Positions 18,540 to 28,365 of a stretch of DNA of 64,000 bases are shown in pieces (position 1 is the first letter of the stretch; every line of letters begins with the position of its first letter). Position numbers and translations under genes: made by a program. Origin of the DNA: Blastomonas natatoria (GTDB lineage Bacteria > Pseudomonadota > Alphaproteobacteria > Sphingomonadales > Sphingomonadaceae); contig NZ_QJJM01000003.1 in NCBI RefSeq assembly GCF_003201955.1, positions 1-64,000 on the forward strand, written 5' to 3'. Below the pieces are notes generated by a model. The model saw only the letters and a list, made by a program, of their open reading frames with translations. It did no database searches and was not told the origin of the DNA.

Positions 18540-19541
18540 ATGACGCTCGACCGCCGCAATTTTCTGATCGGCTCGGCCAGCGCTGCTGCCTTTGCCGCAC
18601 TGCCCGCGCCTGCGCTTGCTGCCGGGAAGGCCAAGTCGCCGGTCGCGGTGAAGAACCCCGCCGCGCTGGCTGGGGTTCGCCAGGCGGTGATCGGATCGTT
18701 CGCGGTCGGCTATCTCACCGAGCGGATCGACCGCGCCAAGGCGGGCGGCGGGCTGATGGGCGGCGGTTTCGGCGGCAAGTCGACCGCGCGCAGCTATCTG
18801 GCGGGTCTTTCTGACGCCGATTTCAAGGAGGCGACCGAAGCGGCCCATGCGGCGTTCACCACCCGGCTGACCGACATGGGGATCATGCTCGCCGACCGGC
18901 AGGGGCTGGTCGCGGCCTATGGCAGCAAGGTCAAGCCGCTGCCCAATGGCGAAGAGCGCACGCTGATCACCGGACGCGACGACAAGGCCAGGGCACGGCT
19001 GTTCAGCCCCGCTGCGCTCGGCGATCCCATCGTGCTGCAGGAATGGCTGGGCATCATGACCGGCGGCGGGTTCGATTTCAGCTTCAACATGAGCGTGGTC
19101 AATGCCAGCATGAACGCGAAAACCTACGCCAAATCCTCGGGCGTGCCTGTGATCAACGCGCTGCTGCTGGTCGATTTTGCCGATGCCGACAGCTATGGCG
19201 GCTGGTTCACCAACAGCTCATCGGTCAAGGTCAAGTCGAGCCTTGCTGCCTTTCCCGATGCCAGCCAGCTGACCGTATTCGCTCCGGGCGGCAAGATCGG
19301 GTCGGTCGTTCTCAAGGAGCCGGTGGCGATGGGCGGCGATTACGGCACGTTTGCGGACACCACCGGCGGCACGGCCAAGACGCTGGAGACGGTGAGCAAC
19401 GTCATCGGCTTTCTTGGCGGGGTAGGCACCAACAAGTCGCGCAAATACACGATGACCGCCGATCCGCAGCGCTGGCGCGAGGGTGTCGCCGGGGTTTCGC
19501 AGGAAGCATTCGCCAAGCTGACGGCCAGCCTTTCCGCCTGA
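18540..19541 (+). CDS. Tat-exported protein of unknown function
   Basis: 333 residues. The N-terminus DRRNFLIG followed by an Ala-rich hydrophobic segment to ALA at residue 27 is a twin-arginine signal peptide, so a folded periplasmic protein is expected. The mature part is alternating alpha/beta, with a Gly-rich stretch (AGGGLMGGGFGGKS, about residues 63-76) and no recognised domain. No cysteine is visible in the mature chain, arguing against an Fe-S or disulfide protein. Good AAAGGGGG upstream of the ATG. It lies alone between the alkyl sulfatase gene (divergent) and uppP. Confidence 0.75.
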   Translation: MTLDRRNFLIGSASAAAFAALPAPALAAGKAKSPVAVKNPAALAGVRQAVIGSFAVGYLTERIDRAKAGGGLMGGGFGGKSTARSYLAGLSDADFKEATEAAHAAFTTRLTDMGIMLADRQGLVAAYGSKVKPLPNGEERTLITGRDDKARARLFSPAALGDPIVLQEWLGIMTGGGFDFSFNMSVVNASMNAKTYAKSSGVPVINALLLVDFADADSYGGWFTNSSSVKVKSSLAAFPDASQLTVFAPGGKIGSVVLKEPVAMGGDYGTFADTTGGTAKTLETVSNVIGFLGGVGTNKSRKYTMTADPQRWREGVAGVSQEAFAKLTASLSA

Positions 19542-19594
19542 TAAGCGCCCGATAACTGGTTGACTTGCGCCCATGCCGCCCTTCTTAAGACGGC

Positions 19595-20398
19595 ATGATC
19601 GAAATGTATCTTATCCCCATATTGCTGGGCATCGTCGAAGGTCTGACCGAATTTCTGCCGGTCTCCTCTACCGGGCACCTGATCCTGGCAACCGAGCTGC
19701 TGGGCTTCGATGCCCAAGCCTGGGCGGTGTTCAACATCGCGATCCAGCCGGGCGCGATCCTGGCGATCGTGGTGCTCTACTGGCGTACCTTCATGGACGT
19801 GCTCGCCGGGCTGATGCGCTGGGAGCCCTCGGCGGTGGCGTTCACGCGCAACCTGCTGATCGCCTTTTTCCCGGCGGTCATCCTGGGGCTGGCGTTCGGC
19901 GACCAGATTGACAAGCTGCTCGAAAATGCGGTGGTCGTCGCCTGGGCGCTGATCATCGGCGGAGTGGCGATCCTGGTGGTCGAAAAGCTCGCGAAAACGA
20001 GTGATGCAGGCGGCGTTTCCGGCGTTCCGTTCAAGACCGCGATCGGCATCGGCCTCGTCCAGTGCATCGCGATGATCCCCGGCGTCAGCCGTTCGGGCGC
20101 GACGATCCTGGGCGCGATGGCGATGGGTGTCGATCGCAAGACGGCTGCGGAGTTCAGCTTCTTCCTCGCGTTGCCGACGCTCACCGGCGCGACGGTGCTG
20201 CAGCTCTACAAGAACCGCGAGATGCTCACCCCCGATGATTTCGGCGCGATCGCGATCGGCTTCGTCGTATCGTTCGTCGTGGCGCTGGTGGTGGTCAAGG
20301 CGTTCCTCAAGATCATCACGCGCTACGGATTCGTGCCCTTCGCCTGGTATCGCATCATCGCGGGCGCTGCGGCGCTGGTATGGCTTGTCAATAGGTAG
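19595..20398 (+). CDS. uppP: Undecaprenyl-diphosphate phosphatase
   Basis: A 267-residue polytopic membrane protein (BacA type) that dephosphorylates undecaprenyl diphosphate to recycle the peptidoglycan lipid carrier. The two conserved motifs are present: EGLTEFLPVSSTGHLIL near residue 12 and PGVSRSGATI near 160. Starts 53 bp after the preceding stop on the same strand, probably with its own promoter or read-through. Confidence 0.96.
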   Translation: MIEMYLIPILLGIVEGLTEFLPVSSTGHLILATELLGFDAQAWAVFNIAIQPGAILAIVVLYWRTFMDVLAGLMRWEPSAVAFTRNLLIAFFPAVILGLAFGDQIDKLLENAVVVAWALIIGGVAILVVEKLAKTSDAGGVSGVPFKTAIGIGLVQCIAMIPGVSRSGATILGAMAMGVDRKTAAEFSFFLALPTLTGATVLQLYKNREMLTPDDFGAIAIGFVVSFVVALVVVKAFLKIITRYGFVPFAWYRIIAGAAALVWLVNR

Positions 20399-20465
20399 GT
20401 CCGAACCGGAACTATCATGATCGTGAAAATGTCCCAGGCTGCGACGAAATGACCTGGCCAGCCGA

Positions 20466-20493
20466 TCAATAGTCAACAATGCTGACCTATTGA
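20466..20493. promoter_or_regulatory. Inverted repeat upstream of gltD
   Basis: TCAATAGTCA and TGACCTATTGA form an imperfect dyad (one bulged base) about 105 bp before the gltD start, of operator size. It sits in the 199-bp gap between uppP and gltD. A second dyad (GGCGCGCG/CGCGCGCC, 20546-20569) with a T-rich loop lies 29 bp before the ATG. Regulator unknown. Confidence 0.4.
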
Positions 20494-20597
20494 CGCAAAA
20501 GTGCGTGACTCTGCGCCCGTGATCGCCTAAAGCTGCGTCAGTTGCGGCGCGCGCAATTTTTCGCGCGCCTATCGATTGCGCAGATGAAGGCAGGGGC

Positions 20598-22094
20598 ATG
20601 GCTGACCAGCACGAAGACACTATGGCAACCGCAGCGGCGCTGGCGGCTGAGAAGCTGGCGATGCTGCAATTCGTCGACCGCGGCCAGGCCTATCCGCCCA
20701 AGCGCAGCGCAGAGGACCGCTCGGAAGATTTCGAGGAAATCTCGGACAAGTTCGATGGTGCTGCCGCGCAGGCGCAGTCGGCGCGCTGCTCGCAATGCGG
20801 CGTGCCCTATTGCTCGACCCATTGCCCGCTGCACAACCATATTCCGGACTGGCTGCGTCTGACCGCCGAGGGGCGGCTGCGCGAGGCGTACGAAATGTCG
20901 AACCTTACGTCGACCATGCCCGAGATCTGCGGTCGCATCTGCCCGCAGGATCGGCTGTGCGAAGGCAATTGCGTGATCGAGTTTTCGGGCCATGGCGCGG
21001 TCACCATCGGCTCGGTCGAAAAGTACATCACCGATACTGCCTGGGAACAGGGCTGGGTCGAGCCGGTCCTCGTCGGCAAGCCCCGCGGCCAGTCGGTCGG
21101 CATCATCGGCGCGGGCCCTGCAGGCCTGACGGCTGCCGAGTATCTGCGCATGGGCGGATATGAGGTGCATGTCTATGACCGGCACGATCGCGCGGGTGGG
21201 CTGCTGACCTATGGCATTCCCGGCTTCAAGCTCGAGAAGGACGTGGTCATGCGCCGCGTCACGCGTCTCGAAGAGGCTGGAATCGTCTTCCATTGCGGGT
21301 TCGAGGTCGGGCGTGACGCCAGCATGGACGATCTTCGCGAAAAGCACGATGCGGTGCTGATCGCGACCGGCGTGTACAAGGCGCGCGACATCAAGGTGCC
21401 CGGAATCGGCGCCGATGGCGTGGTGCCCGCGCTCGATTATCTCATCGCTTCGAACCGCAAGGGCTTTGGGGACGACGTGCCCGCGTTCGACAGCGGCGCG
21501 CTCAATGCTGAAGGCAAGAATGTCGTCGTCATCGGCGGCGGCGACACCGCGATGGACTGCGTGCGCACCGCCGTCCGCCAGGGCGCGGCCTCGGTCAAGT
21601 GCCTCTATCGTCGCGACCGGATCAACATGCCCGGATCGCAGCGCGAGGTTCTGAACGCCGAGGAAGAGGGCGTGGAATTCGTCTGGCTTTCCGGGCCGGT
21701 CGCGGTCGAAGGCACACCCAAGGCCACCGCCGTCCGCGCCAGCCGCATGCGCCTGGGCGCGCCCGATGCCTCGGGCCGCAGCGCGCCGGAGCCCGATCCC
21801 GACAGTGATTTTTCGGTCCCCGCCGATCTCGTCATCAAGGCGCTGGGCTTCGATCCCGAAGACCTGCCGACCGCTTTCGGCTGCGAAGAACTGTCGGTTC
21901 AGCGCTGGGGTACGCTGCGCGTCGACCACAAGACGATGATGACCAGCCTCGATGGCGTGTTTGCCGCAGGCGATATCGTGCGTGGCGCGTCGCTGGTCGT
22001 CTGGGCGATCCGCGACGGCCGCGATGTGGCCGAGCACATGCACAAATACTTGAAGGCCAGGGCCCGCGCCGGGGCCGAAATGGTCGCCGCCTGA
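20598..22094 (+). CDS. gltD: Glutamate synthase [NADPH] small subunit
   Basis: 498 residues. It supplies NADPH electrons to GltB. Cys clusters CSQCGVPYC and CGRICPQDRLCEGNC (residues about 60-130) bind two [4Fe-4S] centres. The FAD fold GAGPAGLTAAEYLR and the NADPH fold GGGDTAMDCVRTA follow in order. It precedes gltB on the same strand by 66 bp; this small-subunit-first order occurs in several alphaproteobacteria. Confidence 0.96.
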   Translation: MADQHEDTMATAAALAAEKLAMLQFVDRGQAYPPKRSAEDRSEDFEEISDKFDGAAAQAQSARCSQCGVPYCSTHCPLHNHIPDWLRLTAEGRLREAYEMSNLTSTMPEICGRICPQDRLCEGNCVIEFSGHGAVTIGSVEKYITDTAWEQGWVEPVLVGKPRGQSVGIIGAGPAGLTAAEYLRMGGYEVHVYDRHDRAGGLLTYGIPGFKLEKDVVMRRVTRLEEAGIVFHCGFEVGRDASMDDLREKHDAVLIATGVYKARDIKVPGIGADGVVPALDYLIASNRKGFGDDVPAFDSGALNAEGKNVVVIGGGDTAMDCVRTAVRQGAASVKCLYRRDRINMPGSQREVLNAEEEGVEFVWLSGPVAVEGTPKATAVRASRMRLGAPDASGRSAPEPDPDSDFSVPADLVIKALGFDPEDLPTAFGCEELSVQRWGTLRVDHKTMMTSLDGVFAAGDIVRGASLVVWAIRDGRDVAEHMHKYLKARARAGAEMVAA

Positions 22095-22160
22095 GCAAGA
22101 ATGACGGACCTGGCCGGATGAGCGCCAAGCCCCGGCCGGTCGAGACGAAAGACACGAGAC

Positions 22161-25100
22161 ATGACCCACTTCCCCACGCCCGAGCACGAACGCCTTGCCC
22201 GCGAGGGCATGTATCGGCCCGATTATGAATCCGATGCCTGCGGCGTCGGTCTGGTCGCTGCCACCGACGGCAAGCCCTCGCGCCGTGTCGTCGAAAGCGC
22301 GATCGATGCGCTCAAGGCCGTGTGGCACCGCGGCGCGGTCGATGCCGATGGCATGACCGGCGACGGCGCTGGCATCCATGTCGACCTGCCGGTGCGCTTC
22401 TTCGACGATGCGATTGCCGATTCGGGCCACAAGGTGCTGCCCAACAAGCTTGCTGTCGGCATGGTCTTCCTGCCGCGCACCGACCTGCAGGCGCAGGAAA
22501 CCTGCCGCACGATCGTCGAGAGCGAGATCATCGAGGCGGGCTACACCATCTATGGCTGGCGTCAGGTGCCGGTGAACATCGCGGTGATCGGCGACAAGGC
22601 GCAGCGTACCCGGCCCGAGATCGAGCAGATCATGATCGCAGGGCCGATGCCCGACGAGCAGAATATCGCCGAGTTCGAAAAGCAGCTCTATCTCGTCCGC
22701 CGCCGGATCGAGAACAAGGTGATCGCCGCGCAGATCAGTGATTTCTACATCTGCTCGCTGTCGTGCCGCTCGATCATCTACAAGGGCTTGTTCCTGGCCG
22801 AGAGCCTGTCGGTCTTCTATCCCGACCTTACCGATCCGCGCTTCGAGAGCCGCATCGCGATCTTCCACCAGCGCTATTCGACCAACACCTTCCCGCAATG
22901 GTGGCTGGCCCAGCCGTTCCGCTGCCTGGCCCACAATGGCGAGATCAACACCATCCGGGGCAACAAGAACTGGATGAAGAGCCACGAGATCAAGATGGCC
23001 AGCCTTGCCTTTGGCGAGAACAGCGAGGACATCAAGCCGGTGATCCCCGCCGGCGCCTCCGACACGGCGGCGCTGGATGCGGTATTCGAGGCGATCTGCC
23101 GCTCGGGCCGCGAGGCGCCGACCGCCAAGATCATGCTTGTGCCCGAGGCCTGGCAGGGCGACCAGGTGCTGCCGGCCGAGCACAAGGCGATGTACGAATA
23201 TATGGCGAGCGTGATGGAGCCCTGGGACGGCCCCGCAGCACTGGCGATGACCGATGGCCGCTGGGCCGTGGCGGGCGTCGACCGCAATGCGTTGCGTCCG
23301 CTGCGTTACAGCCTCACGAATGACAATCTGCTCGTCATCGGGTCGGAGACCGGCATGGTCGTGCTGCCCGAAAGCACCATCATCGAAAAGGGTCGGCTCG
23401 GGCCGGGTCAGATGATCGCGGTCGACCTGCACGATGGCAAATTCTACCACGACCGCGAGATCAAGGACCGGATCGCCGCCGAGCAGCCCTATCGCGATCT
23501 GGTCAAGGGCTTCCGCACGATCGACGATCTGCCGTCCGGCGGTCCCGACAGCATCGGCGAGATGAACCGGGCCGAACTGACGCGGCGTCAGGTCGCAGCT
23601 GGCCTGACGATCGAGGACATGGAGACGATCCTCGCGCCTATGGCCGAGGACGGCAAGGAGGCCATCGGGTCGATGGGCGATGATACGCCGCTGGCGGTGG
23701 TGAGCGCCAAGCCGCGCCCGATTGCACAGTTCTTCCGCCAGAATTTCAGCCAGGTCACCAACCCGCCGATCGACTCCTTGCGCGAACGGCATGTGATGAG
23801 CCTGAAGACGCGCTTTTCGAACCTGGCCAACATCCTGGAGCAGGACAGCCAGAACGAGCGCGTGCTGGTGCTCGACAGCCCTGTGCTGACCAATGCCGAA
23901 TGGGGCAGGCTCAAGGCCGATTTCGGGCGTCTGGTCGCCGAGATCGACTGTATCTTCCCGGCCGAAGGCGGACCCGAGCAGCTGCGCGCCGCGATCACGC
24001 GCATCCGTAACGAGGCCGAGCAGGCGGTGCGCGAGGGCAGTACCGAGATTTTCCTGTCCGACGAGAAGGCGGACGAGGACCATGTCGGGGTGCCGATGAT
24101 CCTGGCGGCGGCCGCGGTGCACACGCACCTCGTGCGCAAGGGTCTGCGCGCCTATGCCTCGATCAACGTGCGCACCGCCGAGTGCCTCGATACGCACCAT
24201 TTCGCGGTGCTGATCGGTGCAGGCGCGACCACGGTCAACGCCTGGCTCGCCGAACTGTCGATTGCCGACCGTCAGGCACGCGGCCTGTGCGGCGATATCA
24301 GCCTCGACAAGTGCATCGCCAATTACCGCAAGGCGATCAACGAGGGGCTGCTCAAGATCATGTCCAAGATGGGCATCGCGGTGATCTCGAGCTATCGCGG
24401 CGGCTATAATTTCGAGGCGGTGGGTCTGAGCCGCGCGCTGGTCAATGACCTGTTCCCCGGCATGCCCTCCAAGATCTCGGGCGAAGGCTATGCCTCGCTG
24501 CACCTGAACGCCAAGCTGCGCCACGATGCGGCCTGGGACAGCAATGTCGCGCGGTTGCCGATCGGCGGATTCTACAAGCAGCGCGATGGCGGCGAGGCGC
24601 ATGCCTATTCCGCCGGCCTGATGCACCTTCTCCAGACCGCAGTCGCCAAGGACAGCTATTCGCAATATCTGCAATTCGCTGCAGGCGTGCGCGAGCTGCC
24701 GCCGGTCTATCTGCGCGACCTGATGGAGTTCAACTACGCGGCCAAGCCGGTGCCGCTCGACGAGGTCGAGGCGATCACCGAAATCCGCAAGCGCTTCGTC
24801 ACGCCGGGCATGTCGCTGGGCGCGCTGTCGCCCGAAGCGCACGAGACGCTGGCGATCGCGATGAACCGTATCGGCGCCAAGGCGGTCTCGGGCGAGGGCG
24901 GCGAGGCCTCCGAACGCTATTCGCCGCGCGACAATGGCGACAATGCCAATAGCGGCATCAAGCAGGTGGCCTCAGGGCGGTTCGGCGTCACCGCCGAATA
25001 TCTGGGCGCGTGCGAGGAGATCGAGATCAAGGTCGCGCAAGGGGCGAAGCCCGGCGAGGGCGGGCAGCTACCCGGCTTCAAGGTCACCGAATATATCGCC

Positions 25101-26684
25101 AAGCTCAGGCACTCCACCCCCGGGGTGACGCTGATCAGCCCGCCGCCGCATCACGACATCTATTCGATCGAGGATCTGGCGCAGCTGATCTATGACCTCA
25201 AGCAGATCAACCCGCATGCACGCGTCTGCGTGAAGCTGGTCTCGGCGGCGGGCATCGGCACGATTGCCGCCGGCGTCGCAAAGGCCCATGCCGACGTGAT
25301 CCTCGTCTCGGGCAATGTCGGCGGCACCGGCGCGAGCCCTCAAACCAGTATTAAATACGCGGGAACGCCCTGGGAAATGGGCCTGTCCGAAGCGAACCAG
25401 GTGCTCACGCTCAATGGGCTTCGTCACCGGGTGAAGCTGCGCACCGATGGCGGGCTCAAGACCGGGCGCGATATCGTCATCGCCGCCATCCTGGGTGCGG
25501 AAGAATACGGGATCGGCACATTGTCGCTGGTGGCCATGGGCTGCATCATGGTGCGCCAGTGCCACAGCAACACCTGCCCGGTGGGCGTGTGCGTGCAGGA
25601 CGAGCGGCTGCGCGCCAAGTTCACCGGCACGCCCGAAAAGGTCATCAACCTGATGACCTTCATCGCCGAGGAAGTGCGCGAGATTCTGGCGCGGCTTGGC
25701 TTCCGCAGCCTCGACGAGATCATCGGTCGCACCGATCTGCTGCGCCAGGTCAGCCGCGGGGCCGAGCATCTCGACGATCTCGACCTCAATCCGATCCTCG
25801 CCAAGGTGGATGTGGCCGACGACCAGCGCCGGTTTAACCTGGACAGCTGGCGCAACCCGGTGCCCGACAGCCTCGACGCGCTGATCCTCAAGGATGCGCG
25901 CCCCGTGTTCGACCGGCGCGAGAAGATGCAGCTGACCTATAATGTCCGCAACACGCACCGTGCGGTCGGCACCCGGCTGTCGGCGGAGATCACGCGCATC
26001 TATGGCATGAAGGCGCTGGACGAGGGCCATGTCCGCATCCGGCTGCGCGGCTCTGCGGGCCAGTCGCTGGGCGCGTTCCTGTGCCGGGGCATCACGCTCG
26101 AGGTGTTCGGCGATGCCAATGACTATGTCGGCAAGGGGCTTTCGGGCGGCACCATCATCGTGCGGCCCACGGTCAGCTCGCCGCTGGTCAGCCATGCCAA
26201 CACGATCATCGGCAATACCGTGCTCTATGGCGCCACGGCGGGCAAGCTGTTCGCCGCTGGTCAGGCGGGCGAGCGCTTTGCCGTGCGCAACTCGGGAGCG
26301 GAAGTCGTGGTCGAAGGCTGCGGCGCCAATGGCTGCGAATACATGACCGGTGGCACGGCGGTGATCCTGGGCGAGACCGGCAGCAATTTCGGCGCAGGGA
26401 TGACCGGCGGCATGGCCTTCGTGCTCGACCGGAACGATCGCTTCGAGGCCCAGGCCAACCCCGAATCGATCGTCTGGCAGCGCATCGACAGCAGCTATTG
26501 GGAAGACCGTCTCAAGGGCCTGATCGCGGCGCATATCGAGGGGACGGACAGCCAGTGGGCGCAGGAAATCCTGCGCAACTGGGACCGCTATCTGCCGCAA
26601 TTCTGGCAAGTCTGCCCCAAGGAAATGCTCACCCGTCTTGCCCAGCCGCTGAGCGATGCGGTCGCGATGGAAGCGGCAGAGTAA
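22161..26684 (+). CDS. gltB: Glutamate synthase [NADPH] large subunit
   Basis: 1507 residues, a full-length GltB. The N-terminal class II amidotransferase begins at the Cys in SDACGVGLVA after a propeptide of about 25 residues. The central FMN-binding synthase domain includes GEGGEASERYSPRDNG and the [3Fe-4S] cysteines in CIMVRQCHSNTCPVGVC. The C-terminal right-handed beta-helix has repeated GG-rich turns (GLSGGTIIV, GATAGKLFAAG, EYMTGGTAVILG). It makes two glutamates from glutamine and 2-oxoglutarate. Confidence 0.97.
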   Translation: MTHFPTPEHERLAREGMYRPDYESDACGVGLVAATDGKPSRRVVESAIDALKAVWHRGAVDADGMTGDGAGIHVDLPVRFFDDAIADSGHKVLPNKLAVGMVFLPRTDLQAQETCRTIVESEIIEAGYTIYGWRQVPVNIAVIGDKAQRTRPEIEQIMIAGPMPDEQNIAEFEKQLYLVRRRIENKVIAAQISDFYICSLSCRSIIYKGLFLAESLSVFYPDLTDPRFESRIAIFHQRYSTNTFPQWWLAQPFRCLAHNGEINTIRGNKNWMKSHEIKMASLAFGENSEDIKPVIPAGASDTAALDAVFEAICRSGREAPTAKIMLVPEAWQGDQVLPAEHKAMYEYMASVMEPWDGPAALAMTDGRWAVAGVDRNALRPLRYSLTNDNLLVIGSETGMVVLPESTIIEKGRLGPGQMIAVDLHDGKFYHDREIKDRIAAEQPYRDLVKGFRTIDDLPSGGPDSIGEMNRAELTRRQVAAGLTIEDMETILAPMAEDGKEAIGSMGDDTPLAVVSAKPRPIAQFFRQNFSQVTNPPIDSLRERHVMSLKTRFSNLANILEQDSQNERVLVLDSPVLTNAEWGRLKADFGRLVAEIDCIFPAEGGPEQLRAAITRIRNEAEQAVREGSTEIFLSDEKADEDHVGVPMILAAAAVHTHLVRKGLRAYASINVRTAECLDTHHFAVLIGAGATTVNAWLAELSIADRQARGLCGDISLDKCIANYRKAINEGLLKIMSKMGIAVISSYRGGYNFEAVGLSRALVNDLFPGMPSKISGEGYASLHLNAKLRHDAAWDSNVARLPIGGFYKQRDGGEAHAYSAGLMHLLQTAVAKDSYSQYLQFAAGVRELPPVYLRDLMEFNYAAKPVPLDEVEAITEIRKRFVTPGMSLGALSPEAHETLAIAMNRIGAKAVSGEGGEASERYSPRDNGDNANSGIKQVASGRFGVTAEYLGACEEIEIKVAQGAKPGEGGQLPGFKVTEYIAKLRHSTPGVTLISPPPHHDIYSIEDLAQLIYDLKQINPHARVCVKLVSAAGIGTIAAGVAKAHADVILVSGNVGGTGASPQTSIKYAGTPWEMGLSEANQVLTLNGLRHRVKLRTDGGLKTGRDIVIAAILGAEEYGIGTLSLVAMGCIMVRQCHSNTCPVGVCVQDERLRAKFTGTPEKVINLMTFIAEEVREILARLGFRSLDEIIGRTDLLRQVSRGAEHLDDLDLNPILAKVDVADDQRRFNLDSWRNPVPDSLDALILKDARPVFDRREKMQLTYNVRNTHRAVGTRLSAEITRIYGMKALDEGHVRIRLRGSAGQSLGAFLCRGITLEVFGDANDYVGKGLSGGTIIVRPTVSSPLVSHANTIIGNTVLYGATAGKLFAAGQAGERFAVRNSGAEVVVEGCGANGCEYMTGGTAVILGETGSNFGAGMTGGMAFVLDRNDRFEAQANPESIVWQRIDSSYWEDRLKGLIAAHIEGTDSQWAQEILRNWDRYLPQFWQVCPKEMLTRLAQPLSDAVAMEAAE

Positions 26685-26690
26685 GAAAAA

Positions 26691-26724
26691 CCCCGCCCGC
26701 CCCGGGGGAAAGGGGCGGGCGGGG
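26691..26724 (-). terminator. Rho-independent terminator of the outer-membrane protein gene
   Basis: Perfect 13-bp arms CCCCGCCCGCCCC and GGGGCGGGCGGGG with an 8-nt loop. Read on the minus strand the stem is followed by TTTTT (26690-26686), so it terminates the barrel gene at 26758. The stem could also stop gltB transcription, although no U-tract follows on that strand. Confidence 0.8.
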
Positions 26725-26757
26725 CCATGTTGCCCGTTGCCGGTTAGCGTCGATCGA

Positions 26758-27297
26758 TCAGAAGTTGAACGACAGGCCGCCGGCAACGCGGGTGGTGTCG
26801 AAGCCCAGGGTATCGACCGTCACGCGCAGCGCGGTGTTGGGACCGATCTTGTACTGGCCGCCGACGCCAACCAGATAGTCGCCATCGGTGTCATCGAATG
26901 CAGCCGGAACGGGCACGTTCAGCACCTTGGATGCATCGACATTCACCCACTGATAGCCGCCGCGCGCGAACAGCTGGCCACGATCGCCGACCTTCACGCC
27001 GATCTTGCCGGCCACGCCATATTCGCTGTCGATGGCGTTCGAGCCAAGATTGTAGTTGCCCTCGGCACCCAGGATCAGCGTCGGGCCGACCGGAACGTCG
27101 ACACCGGCATAGACACCGTAGATTGCACCGTCATCGGCACCGATCGGGTTGCTGCCCAGGTCGTGATAGCCAACCTGGCCACCGACATAGACTTCGGGCT
27201 GGCCGGCATCCTGCGCCATGGCGGGGGCCGACAGCGCGAATGGCAATGCGGCGGCAGCCGAAAGCGCCGCGATCTTGAGGGGGGTCAGTGTTTTCAT
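26758..27297 (-). CDS. Small outer-membrane beta-barrel protein
   Basis: 179 residues. The signal peptide ends at APAMA before QDAGQPEVYVGG. The rest alternates hydrophobic and polar residues with Gly-rich turns and finishes with the aromatic C-terminal residue pattern (GGLSFNF) recognised by the BAM machinery, as in OmpW/opacity-type eight-stranded barrels. The ATG at 27297 has GAAGGAC at proper spacing. It is monocistronic, with its own terminator. Function unknown, probably structural or small-molecule uptake. Confidence 0.85.
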   Translation of the reverse strand: MKTLTPLKIAALSAAAALPFALSAPAMAQDAGQPEVYVGGQVGYHDLGSNPIGADDGAIYGVYAGVDVPVGPTLILGAEGNYNLGSNAIDSEYGVAGKIGVKVGDRGQLFARGGYQWVNVDASKVLNVPVPAAFDDTDGDYLVGVGGQYKIGPNTALRVTVDTLGFDTTRVAGGLSFNF

Positions 27298-27564
27298 TGT
27301 CTTGTCCTTCATGTGCGCGCCAGGTCTTGCCCGGCGTCCCAGCCGGTCTAGCGGCCGCAACCCGACGCGAAGCTGAACGAAAGATGCGGCAAATCGACAG
27401 AATCCATTCGTTCGTCGAAACAAAATGACTTTCCGTTCAGCTTCGGGCTGGTGTGAAAGGCGGAGGCAGTCTCTGCGGTCCTGACCCCGGCAGGGCCGTA
27501 AAATGCTGATGACACCCCCAGCATTCTATGGACGCACTCGCGCGGCTGTTGCATGGATGATCGC

Positions 27565-28236
27565 ATGTGGCAGCTGTTCCAATTCCCTCTGTGTCCGTTC
27601 TCGCGCAAAGTCCGCCTGCTGCTGGGGGAAAAGGGCATCGGCTATGAGCTGGTGCGCGAATCGCCCTGGGAACAGCGCGACGAGTTTCTCGACATGAATC
27701 CTGCCGGGCGTACCCCGGTGATGCGCCATCGCGACCGCGACCAGACCCTGTGCGACAGCTGGGCGATCTGCGAATATTTCGAGGAAACGGTCGAGAAGAA
27801 CCCGATGATCAACGGGTCAGCCGACAACCGCGCCGAGATCCGGCGGCTGGTTGCCTGGTTCGACGAGCAGTTCTTCGGAGATGTCGTCGCGCCGCTGATG
27901 CACGAGCGCATGCGCAAGCGGCTGATCTATCGCCAGCCGCCCGATGGCCGAGTGCTGCGCGAGGCCATGCGGCTGGCCAATACGCATCTGGATTATATCG
28001 ACTATCTGCTCGACCATCACGCCTGGATCGCGGGCGCGACAATGAGCCTGGCCGATCTTGCAGCAGCTGCGCATATCTCGATCGCCGACTATCTCGGCGG
28101 CATCGACTGGCTCGCGCATGCGCAAACCGCAGACTGGTACCGCAAGTTCAAGTCGCGGCCATCCTTTCGTCCGCTGCTCGCCGAACGGATGGAAGTGATC
28201 AAACCGCCGTCGCATTACGAGGAAGCGGATTTCTGA
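27565..28236 (+). CDS. Glutathione S-transferase family protein
   Basis: 223 residues. N-terminal thioredoxin-like domain (FQFPLCPFSRKVRLLLGEKG) with the usual cis-Pro at RTPVM, then an all-helical C-terminal domain with the N-capping SLADL motif. A CPFS arrangement near the N-terminus suggests a Cys- or Ser-type active site (beta/omega-like). I start at the ATG 27565, four codons inside the longest frame (27553), because it aligns better with the family. Substrate unknown. Confidence 0.85.
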   Translation: MWQLFQFPLCPFSRKVRLLLGEKGIGYELVRESPWEQRDEFLDMNPAGRTPVMRHRDRDQTLCDSWAICEYFEETVEKNPMINGSADNRAEIRRLVAWFDEQFFGDVVAPLMHERMRKRLIYRQPPDGRVLREAMRLANTHLDYIDYLLDHHAWIAGATMSLADLAAAAHISIADYLGGIDWLAHAQTADWYRKFKSRPSFRPLLAERMEVIKPPSHYEEADF

Positions 28237-28253
28237 GGGGTTTTGGCCTGACC

Positions 28254-28333
28254 CGTTCTCCGGCGAAAGCCGGAGCCCAGGAGTGACATGGCACTGCACC
28301 CGCCCCTCGATTCCGGCTTTCGCCAGAAAACGG
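28254..28333. repeat. Palindromic element family B, copy 1
   Basis: GTTCTCCGGCGAAAGCCGG at one end and CCGGCTTTCGCCAGAAAACG at the other form an inverted pair. A near-identical element is at 41881-41956. Non-coding, between the GST gene and the sigma-54 activator. Confidence 0.75.
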
Positions 28334-28365
28334 ATTTGATGCGGAGGGTGGCGATAGGGGTTTGA

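Noticed and set aside
20538-24842. A 1434-codon open frame antisense to gltD and gltB
   Set aside because: Opposes two well-supported genes with full family motifs; it is a codon-bias shadow.
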